This document shows positions 55,441-64,000 of a stretch of 64,000 nt of DNA, one piece after another. The notes below the pieces were generated by a model. That model was not told the origin of the DNA. It searched no databases and saw only the letters and a list, made by a program, of their open reading frames with translations. The DNA is from Planktotalea arctica (lineage in GTDB: Bacteria > Pseudomonadota > Alphaproteobacteria > Rhodobacterales > Rhodobacteraceae): the NCBI RefSeq assembly GCF_002105285.1, contig NZ_MUHR01000014.1, forward strand, positions 57,207-121,206. The letters are read 5' to 3'. Positions within the stretch are counted from its first letter, which is position 1, and each line of letters begins with the position of its first letter. The position numbers and the translations under genes were made by a program.

Positions 55441-56166
55441 CTACCCCAACACCACTTTCGCCAAATAGACCCCGCCAAACAACACTGGCTGATGGATCAG
55501 ATAGACCGCAAGGCTATGCTTGCCGGGCCATGAGATGAGCCGAACGCCCCTACGCGCAGGATCGAGCATCCCCGCAAGGCCGCCCCATGCGCCAAGCCGC
55601 GTGACAAGCTGCGCGAAAGACATGCCAAGAAGGAACACCCCAAACCAGGGGATAAGCGGAATGTAATCCACCATCGCAGGAAGCGGTTCAATCGTTGCGC
55701 CAAGCCAGAGCAAATATACGCTGTTCACAAACGGCCAACTCGCAGTGTGCGGCAGTGCAACAACAACTATACCAAAAAGCCCCGCCAGCCAAAAGCCGCG
55801 ACGCAGAAACACAAGGCCAAGAATACTGGCGCAGAACAGGATATGCAGGATACCAAAGCGCACAAACGCACTGCCCATAGCGACATATGTGCCAAGCGAC
55901 ACGGCTATCGCAGCCGCCCCTATCATAGCCAAGCGTTTCAGATACTTGCCCCGATCCAGCGGGCCGCCTTGCGCCGCAAGGACAAGGCTTACGCCAGAGA
56001 GAAAGATGAAACTTCCCGCAATGGCTTGGGCAAAGAGCACCCATTCGCGGCTTGCTATCGTGCCGCGCGGGGCAAAGCCGAAAAGTTCCAAATCATAGGT
56101 GAAATGAAACACCACCATCGCAGCCAGCGCCGCCGTGCGCGCGATGTCGATCACTGCAATTCTCAT
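55441..56166 (-). CDS. DUF1624 / heparan-alpha-glucosaminide N-acetyltransferase-like membrane protein
   Basis: The 241-residue membrane protein starts MRIAVIDIARTAALAAMVVF and continues HFTYDLELFGFAP. The R..DiaRg.Al..Mv.fH pattern marks the DUF1624/YeiB-like acyltransferase family. About seven hydrophobic segments follow, and it ends LAVYLIHQPVLFGGVYL. It may acylate an envelope sugar; no substrate can be given. The start at 56166 fits the family; an upstream ATG at 56232 would add 22 atypical residues. It lies in the rpmD-rplO insertion. Confidence 0.83.
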   Translation of the reverse strand: MRIAVIDIARTAALAAMVVFHFTYDLELFGFAPRGTIASREWVLFAQAIAGSFIFLSGVSLVLAAQGGPLDRGKYLKRLAMIGAAAIAVSLGTYVAMGSAFVRFGILHILFCASILGLVFLRRGFWLAGLFGIVVVALPHTASWPFVNSVYLLWLGATIEPLPAMVDYIPLIPWFGVFLLGMSFAQLVTRLGAWGGLAGMLDPARRGVRLISWPGKHSLAVYLIHQPVLFGGVYLAKVVLG

Positions 56167-56481
56167 CTGCGCACTCCCGCTGCTGCTACGTGTTGATAGC
56201 AGCCCTGTTGCGCGCGCGCGATGCGTTTTCAAATCCTTAACGCGCGGCGCGCTAAAACGAGGGCGAGCTCAAGAACGGTATGACCTTTGGATCACCGTCC
56301 TGTTTGGCACGCGGTCGACACCCGCGACAGGACGATCCCCCGGATATGGATGTCGAAGCACCGCTTCGATTGCGATTCTGGATCAGTTCTCGGCAGGCCT
56401 GCCACCCCGTTTCACCGCGCTCCGCGCCTCTCCCCTGCCCGCCTCTTCGGCGCGCGGGGCAAAAGCGCGCGCACTGCGTGC
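56167..56481. other. 315-base gap upstream of the DUF1624 gene
   Basis: No supported gene was found. The stretch is strongly GC-rich with several GCGC runs and a small minus-strand frame (56252-56509) whose translation is Arg/Gly-rich and not convincing. It separates the MBL hydrolase gene from the DUF1624 gene and may hold a promoter for the latter. Confidence 0.4.
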
Positions 56482-57270
56482 CTAGCCCAACTCGCCCGGC
56501 TTGTACCACGAGCCCATTTTGACTGTCGCCGCGTCACCGACCAGCTCTGCGAACACTGCCGGATCTTGCGTGCCGCCGTCGCGGCCACGGTAGTGGTAGG
56601 GATAAACGACTTTGGGCGCGAATTCCTTTACCGCATCTGCCGCAGCGCTGGCAGGCATGGTGAAGGGCAGGTTCATGCACACGAAGGCAAGATCTATATC
56701 TTTCAGCGCGCGCATCTCGGGAATGTCTTCGGTATCACCCGAGATGTAGAGGCTGAAATCACCTATGCTAAGCACATAGCCGTTGTCGCGCCCTTGAGGG
56801 TGGAATTTCTCCTTACCCGCCGTGGTGTTGTAAGCGGGGATCGCATCAATGCGCATCCCTTTGAAATCACTGCTTTCACCGTTGGCAAGCTGGCGCGCTC
56901 CGCCCCGCATTTCTTCGGAGAGTTTTCCAAAGACCGCCGGGTTCGTGATCATCGGCGCACCGCCAGCGCCAAGCGCTGCAAGCGTGTCCACATTGAAATG
57001 ATCACCGTGTTCATGGGTGACGAGGATCAGGTCGGCCATGGGCTTGCCCTCGTATTCACCGACATCGCCGACCGGATCAACATAGATAACGCCCATCGGT
57101 GTTTCCAGAACCAAGGACGCGTGATGGATCGGATGCACCTTGAGCGGCCCCATGCCCGTCTCATACATATCACCCCCATGCCCTGCGGCGCGCGCGATGA
57201 AGGGCATGACGGTGATGCCCGCTGCCGCCGCTGCACCGGTCCCGAGAAAACTGCGCCGTGTGTATGTCAT
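56482..57270 (-). CDS. Tat-exported MBL-fold metal-dependent hydrolase
   Basis: The 262-residue protein starts with a twin-arginine signal MTYTRRSFLGTGAAAAAGIT, cleaved near ARA-AGHGG. The mature UlaG-like MBL domain has VTHEHGDHFNVDTL (HxHxDH), the later ISGDTEDIPEM and YPYHYRGRDGGTQDP. It is expected in the periplasm; the substrate is unknown. The start at 57270 has AGGGAG upstream; the frame extends to 57324. It lies just after the rpmD terminator. Confidence 0.88.
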   Translation of the reverse strand: MTYTRRSFLGTGAAAAAGITVMPFIARAAGHGGDMYETGMGPLKVHPIHHASLVLETPMGVIYVDPVGDVGEYEGKPMADLILVTHEHGDHFNVDTLAALGAGGAPMITNPAVFGKLSEEMRGGARQLANGESSDFKGMRIDAIPAYNTTAGKEKFHPQGRDNGYVLSIGDFSLYISGDTEDIPEMRALKDIDLAFVCMNLPFTMPASAAADAVKEFAPKVVYPYHYRGRDGGTQDPAVFAELVGDAATVKMGSWYKPGELG

Positions 57271-57347
57271 ATGTTTGCTCCCTGTTTTCGTTCCAGAGAT
57301 TAGAGTGCGTTGCGACGGGGGCAAATCACTTCGGCTTGATCGCGCCG

Positions 57348-57383
57348 AAACGCAAAACGCCCCCGGAGTGAACCAAGGGCGTT
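57348..57383 (-). terminator. Terminator after rpmD
   Basis: On the minus strand AACGCCC (57383-57377) pairs with GGGCGTT (57362-57356) around a 14-base loop, followed by TTGCGTTT. It ends the upstream ribosomal transcript before the inserted genes. Confidence 0.75.
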
Positions 57384-57430
57384 AGGTGCTGAGAACAGAG
57401 ACCATGTTAACCACGATCCTTGCGCAAAAT

Positions 57431-57619
57431 TCAGCCTTTTTCTTCGATGATCTCAACCATGTGAGAAATCTTGTTGACCATGCCGCGTACTGCTGGCGTG
57501 TCCTCAAGCTCACGTGTCTTGTGCATCTTGTTCAGGCCAAGACCGATAAGTGTCTGGCGCTGCTTTTCCGGGCGACGGATCGGGGAACCGATCTGCTTTA
57601 CGACGATCGTTTTAGCCAT
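57431..57619 (-). CDS. rpmD: 50S ribosomal protein L30
   Basis: The 62-residue protein reads [20 protein letters not shown] and [20 protein letters not shown], the classic L30 sequence. It starts 13 bases after the rpsE stop. A terminator-like hairpin follows about 47 bases after its own stop, an unusual end point since rplO normally comes next. Confidence 0.98.
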   Translation of the reverse strand: MAKTIVVKQIGSPIRRPEKQRQTLIGLGLNKMHKTRELEDTPAVRGMVNKISHMVEIIEEKG

Positions 57620-57632
57620 GTCTCAGGTCTCC

Positions 57633-58199
57633 TTACGCGTCTGCGGCTTCGGCTGCTGCTGGAGCGGCCTCGCCTTTGTTCAGAATGTCGGCAACTTTCT
57701 TGCCACGGCGCTGAGCGACGGAGCGAGGGCTGCTTTCCTTGGTCAGACCGTTCATCGTAGCACGGATCATGTTGTAGGGGTTTTGCGAACCGATAGATTT
57801 CGCAACAACGTCCTGAACACCCAGCATTTCGAAGACGGCACGCATTGGTCCACCTGCGATAATACCAGTACCTTGCGGCGCGGTGCGCATGACAACTTTG
57901 CCAGCGCCGTGACGGCCCTCGACATCGTGGTGCAGCGTGCGGCCTTCACGAAGGGCAACGCGGATCATCTGACGCTTCGCTTGCTCTGTAGCTTTACGAA
58001 TGGCCTCTGGGACCTCTTTCGCTTTACCTTTGCCAAAGCCTACGCGGCCTTTTTGATCGCCGACGACGACAAGTGCGGCGAAGCCAAAGCGCTTACCACC
58101 CTTAACGGTCTTGGAAACGCGGTTAATCGCAACCAAGCGATCGGCGAATTCCGGTGTCTCATCGCGGCGATTGCCACGGCGGTTGTCACGTTCTGCCAT
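57633..58199 (-). CDS. rpsE: 30S ribosomal protein S5
   Basis: The 188-residue protein shows [60 protein letters not shown] and [13 protein letters not shown]. The start at 58199 matches the family; 17 more codons are open upstream. It contributes to decoding accuracy. It is followed by rpmD. Confidence 0.98.
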   Translation of the reverse strand: MAERDNRRGNRRDETPEFADRLVAINRVSKTVKGGKRFGFAALVVVGDQKGRVGFGKGKAKEVPEAIRKATEQAKRQMIRVALREGRTLHHDVEGRHGAGKVVMRTAPQGTGIIAGGPMRAVFEMLGVQDVVAKSIGSQNPYNMIRATMNGLTKESSPRSVAQRRGKKVADILNKGEAAPAAAEAADA

Positions 58200-58319
58200 G
58201 TGGAGCAGTCCTTTTATGAGTGGAGCGCTATGCTCCTGAATTTCTGTCAACTCCGGTGGGCAAGTGCCCCCGAGTCATCGGAATGGCGCGCCACAACAGG
58301 CGCGCCACTCTCGTTTGGT

Positions 58320-58679
58320 TTAGATCTTCAAGCCACCTTCACGCGCGGCGTCGGCAACTGCCTTGACCTTACCGTGAAAGAGAAAGCCGCCGCGGTCGAA
58401 ATATGCCTCGGTTACGCCAGCTTTCACCGCACGCTCTGCAATCGCGGTGCCGACTTTGGCCGCCGCTTCGACGTTGCTCTTGCCAATCACACCCAGCGCC
58501 TTCTCCAGAGTGGAGGCGGAGGCGAGTGTGACGCCGTTCACATCGTCGATCAGCTGAGCGCTGATGTTCTTGTTGCTGCGGTGTACCGAGAGACGCATGC
58601 GTCCCGCGTTTACCTTGCGCAGCTTGTTCCGGACGCGCAGACGGCGCTTCAGAAACAGTGTTCTTTTGCTGTTTGCCAT
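58320..58679 (-). CDS. rplR: 50S ribosomal protein L18
   Basis: The 119-residue 5S-rRNA-binding protein has [40 protein letters not shown] and [20 protein letters not shown], as expected. It lies 11 bases after rplF, with a 120-base gap before rpsE. Confidence 0.98.
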   Translation of the reverse strand: MANSKRTLFLKRRLRVRNKLRKVNAGRMRLSVHRSNKNISAQLIDDVNGVTLASASTLEKALGVIGKSNVEAAAKVGTAIAERAVKAGVTEAYFDRGGFLFHGKVKAVADAAREGGLKI

Positions 58680-58690
58680 TTGACTGGTCC

Positions 58691-59224
58691 TTACTTCTTC
58701 TTGCCTTCCTTACGGAAGATAAACTCGCCCTTGTAGCGAATGCCTTTGCCTTTATAGGGCTCTGGTCTACGCCACGCGCGGATGTCAGCGGCCACTTGGC
58801 CTACTTGCTGCTCATCAATGCCTTCGATGATGATTTCGGTCGGCTTCGGGACAGTCACTGTGACGCCCTCAGGGATTGCGAAATCGACGTCGTGAGACAG
58901 GCCGAGGTTCAGTTTCACTACATTACCAGCCAGTGCGGCACGATAACCAACGCCGTGGATCTCAAGCTCTTTCTTGGCACCGGTGGTGACACCGGTAACA
59001 AGATTTGCGATCCGCGTGCGGGACATGCCCCACTGCTGACGCGCGCGCTTGGAATTGCCGCGAGGCGTGACTTTGACAGCGTTTTCCTCAACTGTGAGGG
59101 TCACATCGTCAGTTGCGGTGAAGCTGCGGGAGCCTTTCGGCCCCTTTACTTCAACAGTCTGGCCGGAAACAGATGCAGAAACACCTGTAGGCAGGTCGAC
59201 CGGTTTTTTACCAATACGAGACAT
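58691..59224 (-). CDS. rplF: 50S ribosomal protein L6
   Basis: The 177-residue protein starts [20 protein letters not shown] and has [32 protein letters not shown] and the C-terminal [16 protein letters not shown]. The start at 59224 is the family start; the open frame continues 22 codons. It follows rpsH by ten bases. Confidence 0.98.
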   Translation of the reverse strand: MSRIGKKPVDLPTGVSASVSGQTVEVKGPKGSRSFTATDDVTLTVEENAVKVTPRGNSKRARQQWGMSRTRIANLVTGVTTGAKKELEIHGVGYRAALAGNVVKLNLGLSHDVDFAIPEGVTVTVPKPTEIIIEGIDEQQVGQVAADIRAWRRPEPYKGKGIRYKGEFIFRKEGKKK

Positions 59225-59234
59225 TGCGCTTTCC

Positions 59235-59627
59235 TTAGAAGACTGTGCAGAGCACTTCGCCACCAACGTGGGCAGAGCGTGCAGCAGCATCCGACATCAC
59301 ACCTTTGGAGGTGGAGACAATCGACACACCAAGGCCCTGACGGACCACAGGAATGTCATTGGCGCTCATGTATACGCGACGACCGGGCTTGGAGACCCGT
59401 TTAATTTCGCGAATTACAGGAGTACCGTCGTAATACTTCAGGCTGATTTCGATGGCCGGATGGCCGTCTTCGCCTGTCGTCTTTTCGTAGCCACGAATGT
59501 AACCCTCGTCTGCGAGGACATCCAGAACCCAAGCACGCAGCTTGGACGCAGGCGTCATCACAGTGGATTTGCCGCGCATTTGTGCGTTGCGAATCCGTGT
59601 GAGCATATCGGCGATAGGATCAGTCAT
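59235..59627 (-). CDS. rpsH: 30S ribosomal protein S8
   Basis: The 130-residue protein has [49 protein letters not shown] and [14 protein letters not shown]. In E. coli S8 represses the spc operon by binding its mRNA. Whether that holds for this broken operon is open. Confidence 0.98.
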   Translation of the reverse strand: MTDPIADMLTRIRNAQMRGKSTVMTPASKLRAWVLDVLADEGYIRGYEKTTGEDGHPAIEISLKYYDGTPVIREIKRVSKPGRRVYMSANDIPVVRQGLGVSIVSTSKGVMSDAAARSAHVGGEVLCTVF

Positions 59628-59638
59628 ATCTTATCTCC

Positions 59639-59944
59639 TTACCAGCTCGACTTCACGAAGCCCGGCAACTGACCATGGGAGGCCAGGTCGCGCAGAGCAA
59701 TACGGGAAACCTTGAGTTTACGATAATATGCGTGAGGACGACCCGTCAGCTGGCAACGGTTGTGCAGCCTTGTGGCCGAGCTGTTGCGCGGCAGTTTTGC
59801 AAGCTTAAGGCGAGCTGTAAAACGCTCTTCCATCGGCTTGGATTGGTCATTTGCGATTTCTTTCAAAGCGGCACGCTTGACGGCATATTTTGCCACCAGT
59901 GCTGCGCGCTTCTTTTCGCGTTCGATCATTGCTTTTTTAGCCAT
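59639..59944 (-). CDS. rpsN: 30S ribosomal protein S14
   Basis: The 101-residue long form has [20 protein letters not shown] and ends [40 protein letters not shown]. It lacks the zinc cysteine pairs of the short form, as in most proteobacteria. Confidence 0.98.
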   Translation of the reverse strand: MAKKAMIEREKKRAALVAKYAVKRAALKEIANDQSKPMEERFTARLKLAKLPRNSSATRLHNRCQLTGRPHAYYRKLKVSRIALRDLASHGQLPGFVKSSW

Positions 59945-59962
59945 AACTCTCTCTCCCGCGCT

Positions 59963-60529
59963 TTAGCTGTTGAAGGGCATGTTGAAGTGCTTCAACAGTG
60001 CCTTGGCTTCAGCGTCGGTTGCAGAAGTGGTGGTGATGACGATGTCCATCCCCCACACTTCGTCCACTTTGTCGTACTCGATCTCCGGGAACACGATATG
60101 CTCTTTCATGCCCATGGCGTAGTTGCCACGGCCATCGAAGCTTTTGCCGGAAACACCGCGGAAGTCGCGGATACGCGGCATCGCGATGGTGATCAGACGA
60201 TCGAGGAATTCATACATGCGATCGCCGCGCAGGGTCACTTTCGTGCCCAGTGGCATGTCTTCACGCACGCGGAAACCCGCAATGGACTTTTTCGCTACTG
60301 TGGTTACTGCCTTCTGGCCAGCGATCGCGCTCAGGTCTTCCTGTGCGGACTTGGCTTTCTTGCTGTCACGAACGGCTTCTGCACCGCACCCGATGTTCAG
60401 GACAATTTTGTCCAGACGCGGGATCTGCATGTCGTTCTTGTAACCGAACTCTTCCTTCATGGCTGCGCGGATAGTTCCGAGATACTCAGCCTTCAGGCGG
60501 GGTGTGTAATCGCTGGAATCAAGCATCAA
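59963..60529 (-). CDS. rplE: 50S ribosomal protein L5
   Basis: The 188-residue protein has [29 protein letters not shown] [36 protein letters not shown] and [20 protein letters not shown]. It starts within the end of rplX (overlap of up to 11 bases); the second Met (60526) is an equal candidate. Confidence 0.98.
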   Translation of the reverse strand: MMLDSSDYTPRLKAEYLGTIRAAMKEEFGYKNDMQIPRLDKIVLNIGCGAEAVRDSKKAKSAQEDLSAIAGQKAVTTVAKKSIAGFRVREDMPLGTKVTLRGDRMYEFLDRLITIAMPRIRDFRGVSGKSFDGRGNYAMGMKEHIVFPEIEYDKVDEVWGMDIVITTTSATDAEAKALLKHFNMPFNS

Positions 60530-60830
60530 TCACGTCTCCCGTGGTTTTAGCGAAGCGCACTTTCTTGTCGCCTTCCATACGGAAGCCAACACGTGTCGCT
60601 TTGCCGTTAGCATCGATAAGAGACAGGTTGCTCAACTGGATTGGCATCGCTTTCGGGATGCGGCCACCTTGAGATGTCTGGCTCTGGCGCGTTGCGCGGA
60701 TGGCGATGTTCACACCTTCCACGATGGCTTTACCGGACTTTGGATCAACAGAGCTGATTGTGCCCTCTTTACCCTTGTCTTTACCGGCAAGCACGACGAT
60801 CTTGTCGCCTTTTTTCAACTTAGCAGCCAT
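60519..60830 (-). CDS. rplX: 50S ribosomal protein L24
   Basis: The 103-residue protein has [20 protein letters not shown] and [20 protein letters not shown], an L24 KOW-domain pattern. It starts one base after the rplN stop and overlaps rplE. Confidence 0.98.
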   Translation of the reverse strand: MAAKLKKGDKIVVLAGKDKGKEGTISSVDPKSGKAIVEGVNIAIRATRQSQTSQGGRIPKAMPIQLSNLSLIDANGKATRVGFRMEGDKKVRFAKTTGDVIDA

Positions 60831-60831
60831 A

Positions 60832-61200
60832 TCACAGCACCTCCGGCGCGAGCGAGATGATCTTCATGAAGTTCTTTGCGCGCAATTCACGAACGACTGG
60901 GCCAAAGATACGTGTACCCACTGGCTCGTTGTTGTTGTTCAGAATGACGGCGGCATTGCGATCAAAACGGATCACAGTCCCATCTTCACGAAATACTTCT
61001 TTGGCAGTGCGCACGACGACGGCTTTACGCACGTCACCTTTCTTTACGCGACCGCGCGGGATGGCTTCCTTAACGGATACGACGATAATGTCTCCAACGG
61101 AGGCATAACGACGCTTGGAACCACCCAGAACCTTAATGCACTGAACACGGCGAGCGCCGCTGTTGTCAGCTACATCCAGGTTTGTCTGCATCTGGATCAT
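60832..61200 (-). CDS. rplN: 50S ribosomal protein L14
   Basis: The 122-residue protein has [40 protein letters not shown] and [20 protein letters not shown], the conserved L14 sequence. It follows rpsQ after an 82-base gap. Confidence 0.98.
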   Translation of the reverse strand: MIQMQTNLDVADNSGARRVQCIKVLGGSKRRYASVGDIIVVSVKEAIPRGRVKKGDVRKAVVVRTAKEVFREDGTVIRFDRNAAVILNNNNEPVGTRIFGPVVRELRAKNFMKIISLAPEVL

Positions 61201-61282
61201 TTGGTTTCTCCGGACCTATGGGGCGGCGATGCGTGCCAGTCTCCCCAGGGTTTCACTTTCTAAAAAGCACCGGAAGCGTGGT

Positions 61283-61513
61283 TTACGCTTCCAGAACTTC
61301 CCAGCGTTTTGTCTTCGAGCGAGGCGCGCATTCGATAATCCGAACTTTGTCACCAACCTTGAAGGCATTCTGTTCATCGTGCGCCCGATACTTCTTGGAC
61401 TTACGAATGGTCTTCTTCAGAACCGGATGCGTAAAGCGGCGCTCTACGGATACGGTAATTGTTTGTTCATTTGCGTCAGAAGTTACGACGCCGTTGAGAA
61501 TACGCTTGGGCAT
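61283..61513 (-). CDS. rpsQ: 30S ribosomal protein S17
   Basis: The 76-residue protein has [40 protein letters not shown] and [20 protein letters not shown], typical of S17. It starts 12 bases after rpmC. Confidence 0.98.
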   Translation of the reverse strand: MPKRILNGVVTSDANEQTITVSVERRFTHPVLKKTIRKSKKYRAHDEQNAFKVGDKVRIIECAPRSKTKRWEVLEA

Positions 61514-61525
61514 ATCGAGACTTCC

Positions 61526-61729
61526 TTATTCCGCAGCAGCCGCAGCTGCCTTTTGGTTGAGAATGGTTTTAACGCGAGCAACGTCGCGCTTGACACCGCG
61601 CATGCGCGCCGTGGATTCCATCGAGCCCGTAGCTTGCTGAAAGCGCAAGTTGAAGGCCTCTTTCTTGAGATTTTGCAGCTCTTCACGGAGCTGGTCGGGC
61701 GTCTTATCCCGCAGTTCGTTGGCGTTCAT
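61526..61729 (-). CDS. rpmC: 50S ribosomal protein L29
   Basis: The 67-residue protein has [20 protein letters not shown] and [20 protein letters not shown] with [15 protein letters not shown], the L29 pattern. AAAGGAATAGGCT precedes the start. In most bacteria rplP lies directly upstream; here that position holds a 386-base gap and a divergent RTX-type gene, so the ribosomal cluster seems to start anew at rpmC. Confidence 0.97.
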   Translation of the reverse strand: MNANELRDKTPDQLREELQNLKKEAFNLRFQQATGSMESTARMRGVKRDVARVKTILNQKAAAAAAE

Positions 61730-62115
61730 AGCCTATTCCTTTTTCAACATCACGGGTCAGCCGCTAGAGCGTGACTGATTCCTCCCGTGGAGGTCACTAG
61801 AAAGGGCCGTATAGGTGTGTTGGCTGGCCTTGGCAATAGCTTAGAACGCCCACAGATAAGGGCTTTGGCGATTGGCGTTTCCCGAGTTGTCTTTGTGCGC
61901 GGGCAGAACCTGTACTTCAGGGGAAGAATGCCGACACGTCGGCCACAATGCGGGTCAATGCCGCCAATTCTTTGCCATTGTTTCGAGATGCGCTGCAGAT
62001 TGTGGCGTGATTATGAGGCAAACACCTCTGTTTAGCGCCGTTAACAGTTTCGTAATTGACCTGTGGTGCCCGCAAATGCGCGCATGAGAGTGATTTTTAA
62101 CGAAAGGTTTTGGAT
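61730..62115. other. 386-base divergent region between rpmC and the RTX-repeat gene
   Basis: No gene is seen, and rplP, expected at this place in a classic S10 operon, is absent. Next to rpmC an imperfect inverted repeat joins CTAGAGCGTGACTG (61764-61777) with GGTCACTAG (61791-61799). It could be part of an mRNA leader. It should hold the promoters of both the ribosomal unit and the RTX gene. Confidence 0.45.
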
Positions 62116-63219
62116 ATGTGGGTCGTCGCATTTATGGCAGCTTTGATGTTGGGGACGGTCATGAGCACAGAGAGCGAAGTGGTTGAAACCGACTCCGGTG
62201 ATGAAACCGATGATATGGACGCCATGGGCGATGATGGCATGACGCCGGATCCTGTGACAGCGCTGATACCAGACGTGAGCGAAGATTTACCTGAAATCGA
62301 AATTGAAGACGGGGATGACGGCGATAGTAGCCCCGATCCAGAGGAAGAGGCCGATAGAGAGACGGACCCTGATCCCGCCGATGATCCTGTGGTTCCGGGC
62401 ATTGAAGTGGTGAACACTGGCGGAGCTACGGTCTTGGGGAGCGAGGGGAATGACACGCTTTCGGGCGAGACTTTCGGAAGGATTACAGAGACTACAAACT
62501 CGACGATAATTAACCTGCTTGGCGGCGATGATGTCGCCGAGGTGGACTTTGGCAGTCTGTTCACAACAGGTGTTGACGGCGGCGACGGCAACGACACGAT
62601 TACCGGAGCGACCATTCGCCCGCTTAGTCTCTCAGGCGGCGCGGGCGATGATGAATTGTCCAGCATTAGCGCAGGCTCAATACGCGGCGGTGACGGCGAC
62701 GATATAATCAGCGCCGATTTGTCAGGCATGTTCGAAGAGGACGTCATGATTTCAGGGGGGCTTGGTGATGATATCATACGAGTTGCCACACAAATTCCGG
62801 GGACGTCGTCAACCACAGATGCTTTTGCAGGAAGTGCATTTGTGACTGGTGATGAAGGCATGGACCGTATCACACTGGAGCTTGAGCTTCGCGATACAGC
62901 GCTTGTTGTGGATGGGCCAACATCCATCACTTGGAACAGCAACATCACCATCGACGGTTTTGATGCGAGCGAAGATGTTCTGCAACTTGAAATCACCCGT
63001 CCCGAAGGCGCCGAGGACCGCGCAGCGCCCGTTCTTTCACTCGCGCGCGACGAAATTGGTACGGAACTGTTTGGTCCTTATACAGATGTCACAATGACAT
63101 TCGCCGCAACAGCCACATCAACCGAAGTCGTAAGCGTTTTCCGAGTCTTTAGCGAAGAGGCGATCACGCTTGATGATATCGTGTTGGTCGAGGCCGCCGA
63201 TCCAGCCGCTGCCGTCTAA
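62116..63219 (+). CDS. Acidic RTX-like calcium-binding repeat protein with N-terminal membrane anchor
   Basis: The 367-residue protein begins with a membrane segment (MWVVAFMAALMLGTVM). A very acidic linker (about residues 20-100; many Asp/Glu/Pro) follows. It then has several RTX-type nonapeptide-like repeats: GSEGNDTLSG, GGDGNDTITG, GGAGDDELSS, GGDGDDIISA and GGLGDDIIRV. The C-terminal 120 residues look like a beta domain with FDASEDVLQLEI. RTX repeats bind calcium and fold outside the cell. The protein resembles many roseobacter surface proteins, but no type I secretion genes lie nearby. GAAAGG eight bases before the ATG at 62116 favours it over a TTG at 62110. Confidence 0.78.
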   Translation: MWVVAFMAALMLGTVMSTESEVVETDSGDETDDMDAMGDDGMTPDPVTALIPDVSEDLPEIEIEDGDDGDSSPDPEEEADRETDPDPADDPVVPGIEVVNTGGATVLGSEGNDTLSGETFGRITETTNSTIINLLGGDDVAEVDFGSLFTTGVDGGDGNDTITGATIRPLSLSGGAGDDELSSISAGSIRGGDGDDIISADLSGMFEEDVMISGGLGDDIIRVATQIPGTSSTTDAFAGSAFVTGDEGMDRITLELELRDTALVVDGPTSITWNSNITIDGFDASEDVLQLEITRPEGAEDRAAPVLSLARDEIGTELFGPYTDVTMTFAATATSTEVVSVFRVFSEEAITLDDIVLVEAADPAAAV

Positions 63220-63301
63220 AGTGATAAGCTATGCACGCCGCTCTGTGCGTGCATAGCTCGGATACGGTTTTCTTTTTCGTGCGTTCAAGTAAAGAGGCAC
63301 G

Positions 63302-63922
63302 ATGAAAACTCTGTCCCAAATCCCCCTCGCCCTGCTTGACGTCAACGAGGCCGCACGGCCCAAGATGCCGCCTATTGCAGGCGCGCGCGATGAAGATCGC
63401 CGTAAAGGCAGGCACCTTGCTGCCATCCACCGCCACTACCTTTCAGAAGTGGCGCAAATCGCGGCTATTTTGGAACGCATTAAAGCAGGGGACGCACCGC
63501 CCGGCGCACTGGCATCGATCGTGCTGCATTCCGACATGCGCAAGAATTTCGAAGTAGCGGGCACGCTGTGCGGCCATCAATGCGCCGTGCTCAAGATGCA
63601 CCATGATATCGAAGAGAATTCGATGTTCCCCGCCCTTGCTGCGCAGGGTAACAGCGCGCTTGGCAAGGTGATCGACAAACTGCGTGCAGAGCACGCCGTA
63701 ATCCACGAATTGCTAAGCCGCCTTGGCGCAAGCGCCGAAGCCTTGGCCACCGCGCCCGACGCTGCACAGTTTGATCAGGCGTTCGATGTGTTCTTCGCGC
63801 TGCGCCAAGCGGTACTTTCACACTTCAAATATGAAGAGCGCGAGCTGGAAGAGGCGATCGGTTTCTATCTGGATGGGAGTATCCGAAACTCTGTGTATGA
63901 GGCTCAGCCCATGCAGTTTTGA
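63302..63922 (+). CDS. Hemerythrin HHE-domain protein
   Basis: The 206-residue protein is mostly alpha-helical with hemerythrin-like metal residues: a histidine in LAAIHRHYLSEVAQ, HHDIEENSMFPAL, EHAVIHELLSRL and SHFKYEERELEEAIGF. It probably binds a di-iron centre and may sense or store oxygen or NO, as other bacterial HHE proteins do. The first 30 residues are variable. AAAGAGGCACG precedes the start. It is separated by 82 bases from the RTX gene; the remaining 78 bases of the window show no gene. Confidence 0.85.
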   Translation: MKTLSQIPLALLDVNEAARPKMPPIAGARDEDRRKGRHLAAIHRHYLSEVAQIAAILERIKAGDAPPGALASIVLHSDMRKNFEVAGTLCGHQCAVLKMHHDIEENSMFPALAAQGNSALGKVIDKLRAEHAVIHELLSRLGASAEALATAPDAAQFDQAFDVFFALRQAVLSHFKYEERELEEAIGFYLDGSIRNSVYEAQPMQF

Positions 63923-64000
63923 CGGGTCACTTATTGAACCGTTCTGGGTATAGGATAGCGAACTGGTTTCGTGCGGCAACCCATTCTCTGACGCATCTGC

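Noticed and set aside
56287..57303. 338-codon plus-strand frame opposite the MBL hydrolase gene
   Set aside because: Antisense to a clear Tat-signal MBL protein. Composition is shadow-like.

Overview
The window is a stretch of chromosome from a member of the Rhodobacterales, most likely the marine Roseobacter group. The evidence is the general amino-acid transporter set aapJQMP, an ATP12-type F1-ATPase chaperone gene, GatCA, a split S10/spc/alpha ribosomal region with adk next to secY, a LysR/DUF1127 pair, and a GC-rich sequence carrying the intergenic hairpin repeats typical of this group. The species cannot be named from sequence alone. No prophage, insertion sequence, CRISPR array, defence island or biosynthetic cluster is visible, and no tRNA was recognised.

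Region 1 (1-14.5 kb) is mixed metabolism: a cut magnesium-transporter gene, guanine deaminase and an 8-oxoguanine-deaminase-type amidohydrolase, a HisN-like phosphatase, an XRE regulator, a quinone-oxidoreductase-like MDR protein, a MipA outer-membrane protein, a LysR regulator divergent from a DUF1127 peptide, a BAX-inhibitor-like membrane protein, a Tat-exported CpdB nucleotidase, a SleB-type lipoprotein, and the threonine-to-glycine pair kbl-tdh. Region 2 (14.3-24.2 kb) holds rpmG, an AT-richer HWE histidine kinase, RNase P RNA, an AmpD-like amidase, an Excalibur lipoprotein, gatCA, a UPF0173 hydrolase, and an SBP56/methanethiol-oxidase-type protein followed directly by a membrane protein.

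Region 3 (24.4-32 kb) is a Liv-type ABC transporter with an acyl-CoA ligase and an HD hydrolase. Region 4 (32-42.3 kb) carries preTA (pyrimidine reduction), argB, a poorly characterised trio (coiled-coil membrane protein, ferredoxin-like protein, SixA phosphatase) and the aapJQMP amino-acid importer. Region 5 (42.5-48.1 kb) is a compact minus-strand unit: HtrA protease, rarA, crcB, RluA-type pseudouridine synthase, HAD phosphatase and the ATP12 chaperone.

Region 6 (48.4-61.7 kb) is the ribosomal-protein cluster, read right to left from rpmC to rplQ. It includes secY, adk and rpoA. Between rpmD and rplO it is broken by three unrelated genes: an MBL hydrolase, a DUF1624 membrane protein and a spermidine-synthase-like membrane fusion. 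A terminator follows rpmD. The window ends with an acidic RTX-repeat protein and a hemerythrin-like protein.

The most notable observations are: an apparent rnpB promoter whose -10 box contains the stop codon of the upstream amidase gene; a strong terminator-like hairpin inside the first codons of the gene after the SBP56 gene; a threonine dehydrogenase lacking all four structural-zinc cysteines; a family of dispersed GC-rich hairpin repeats; and the interrupted spc operon.
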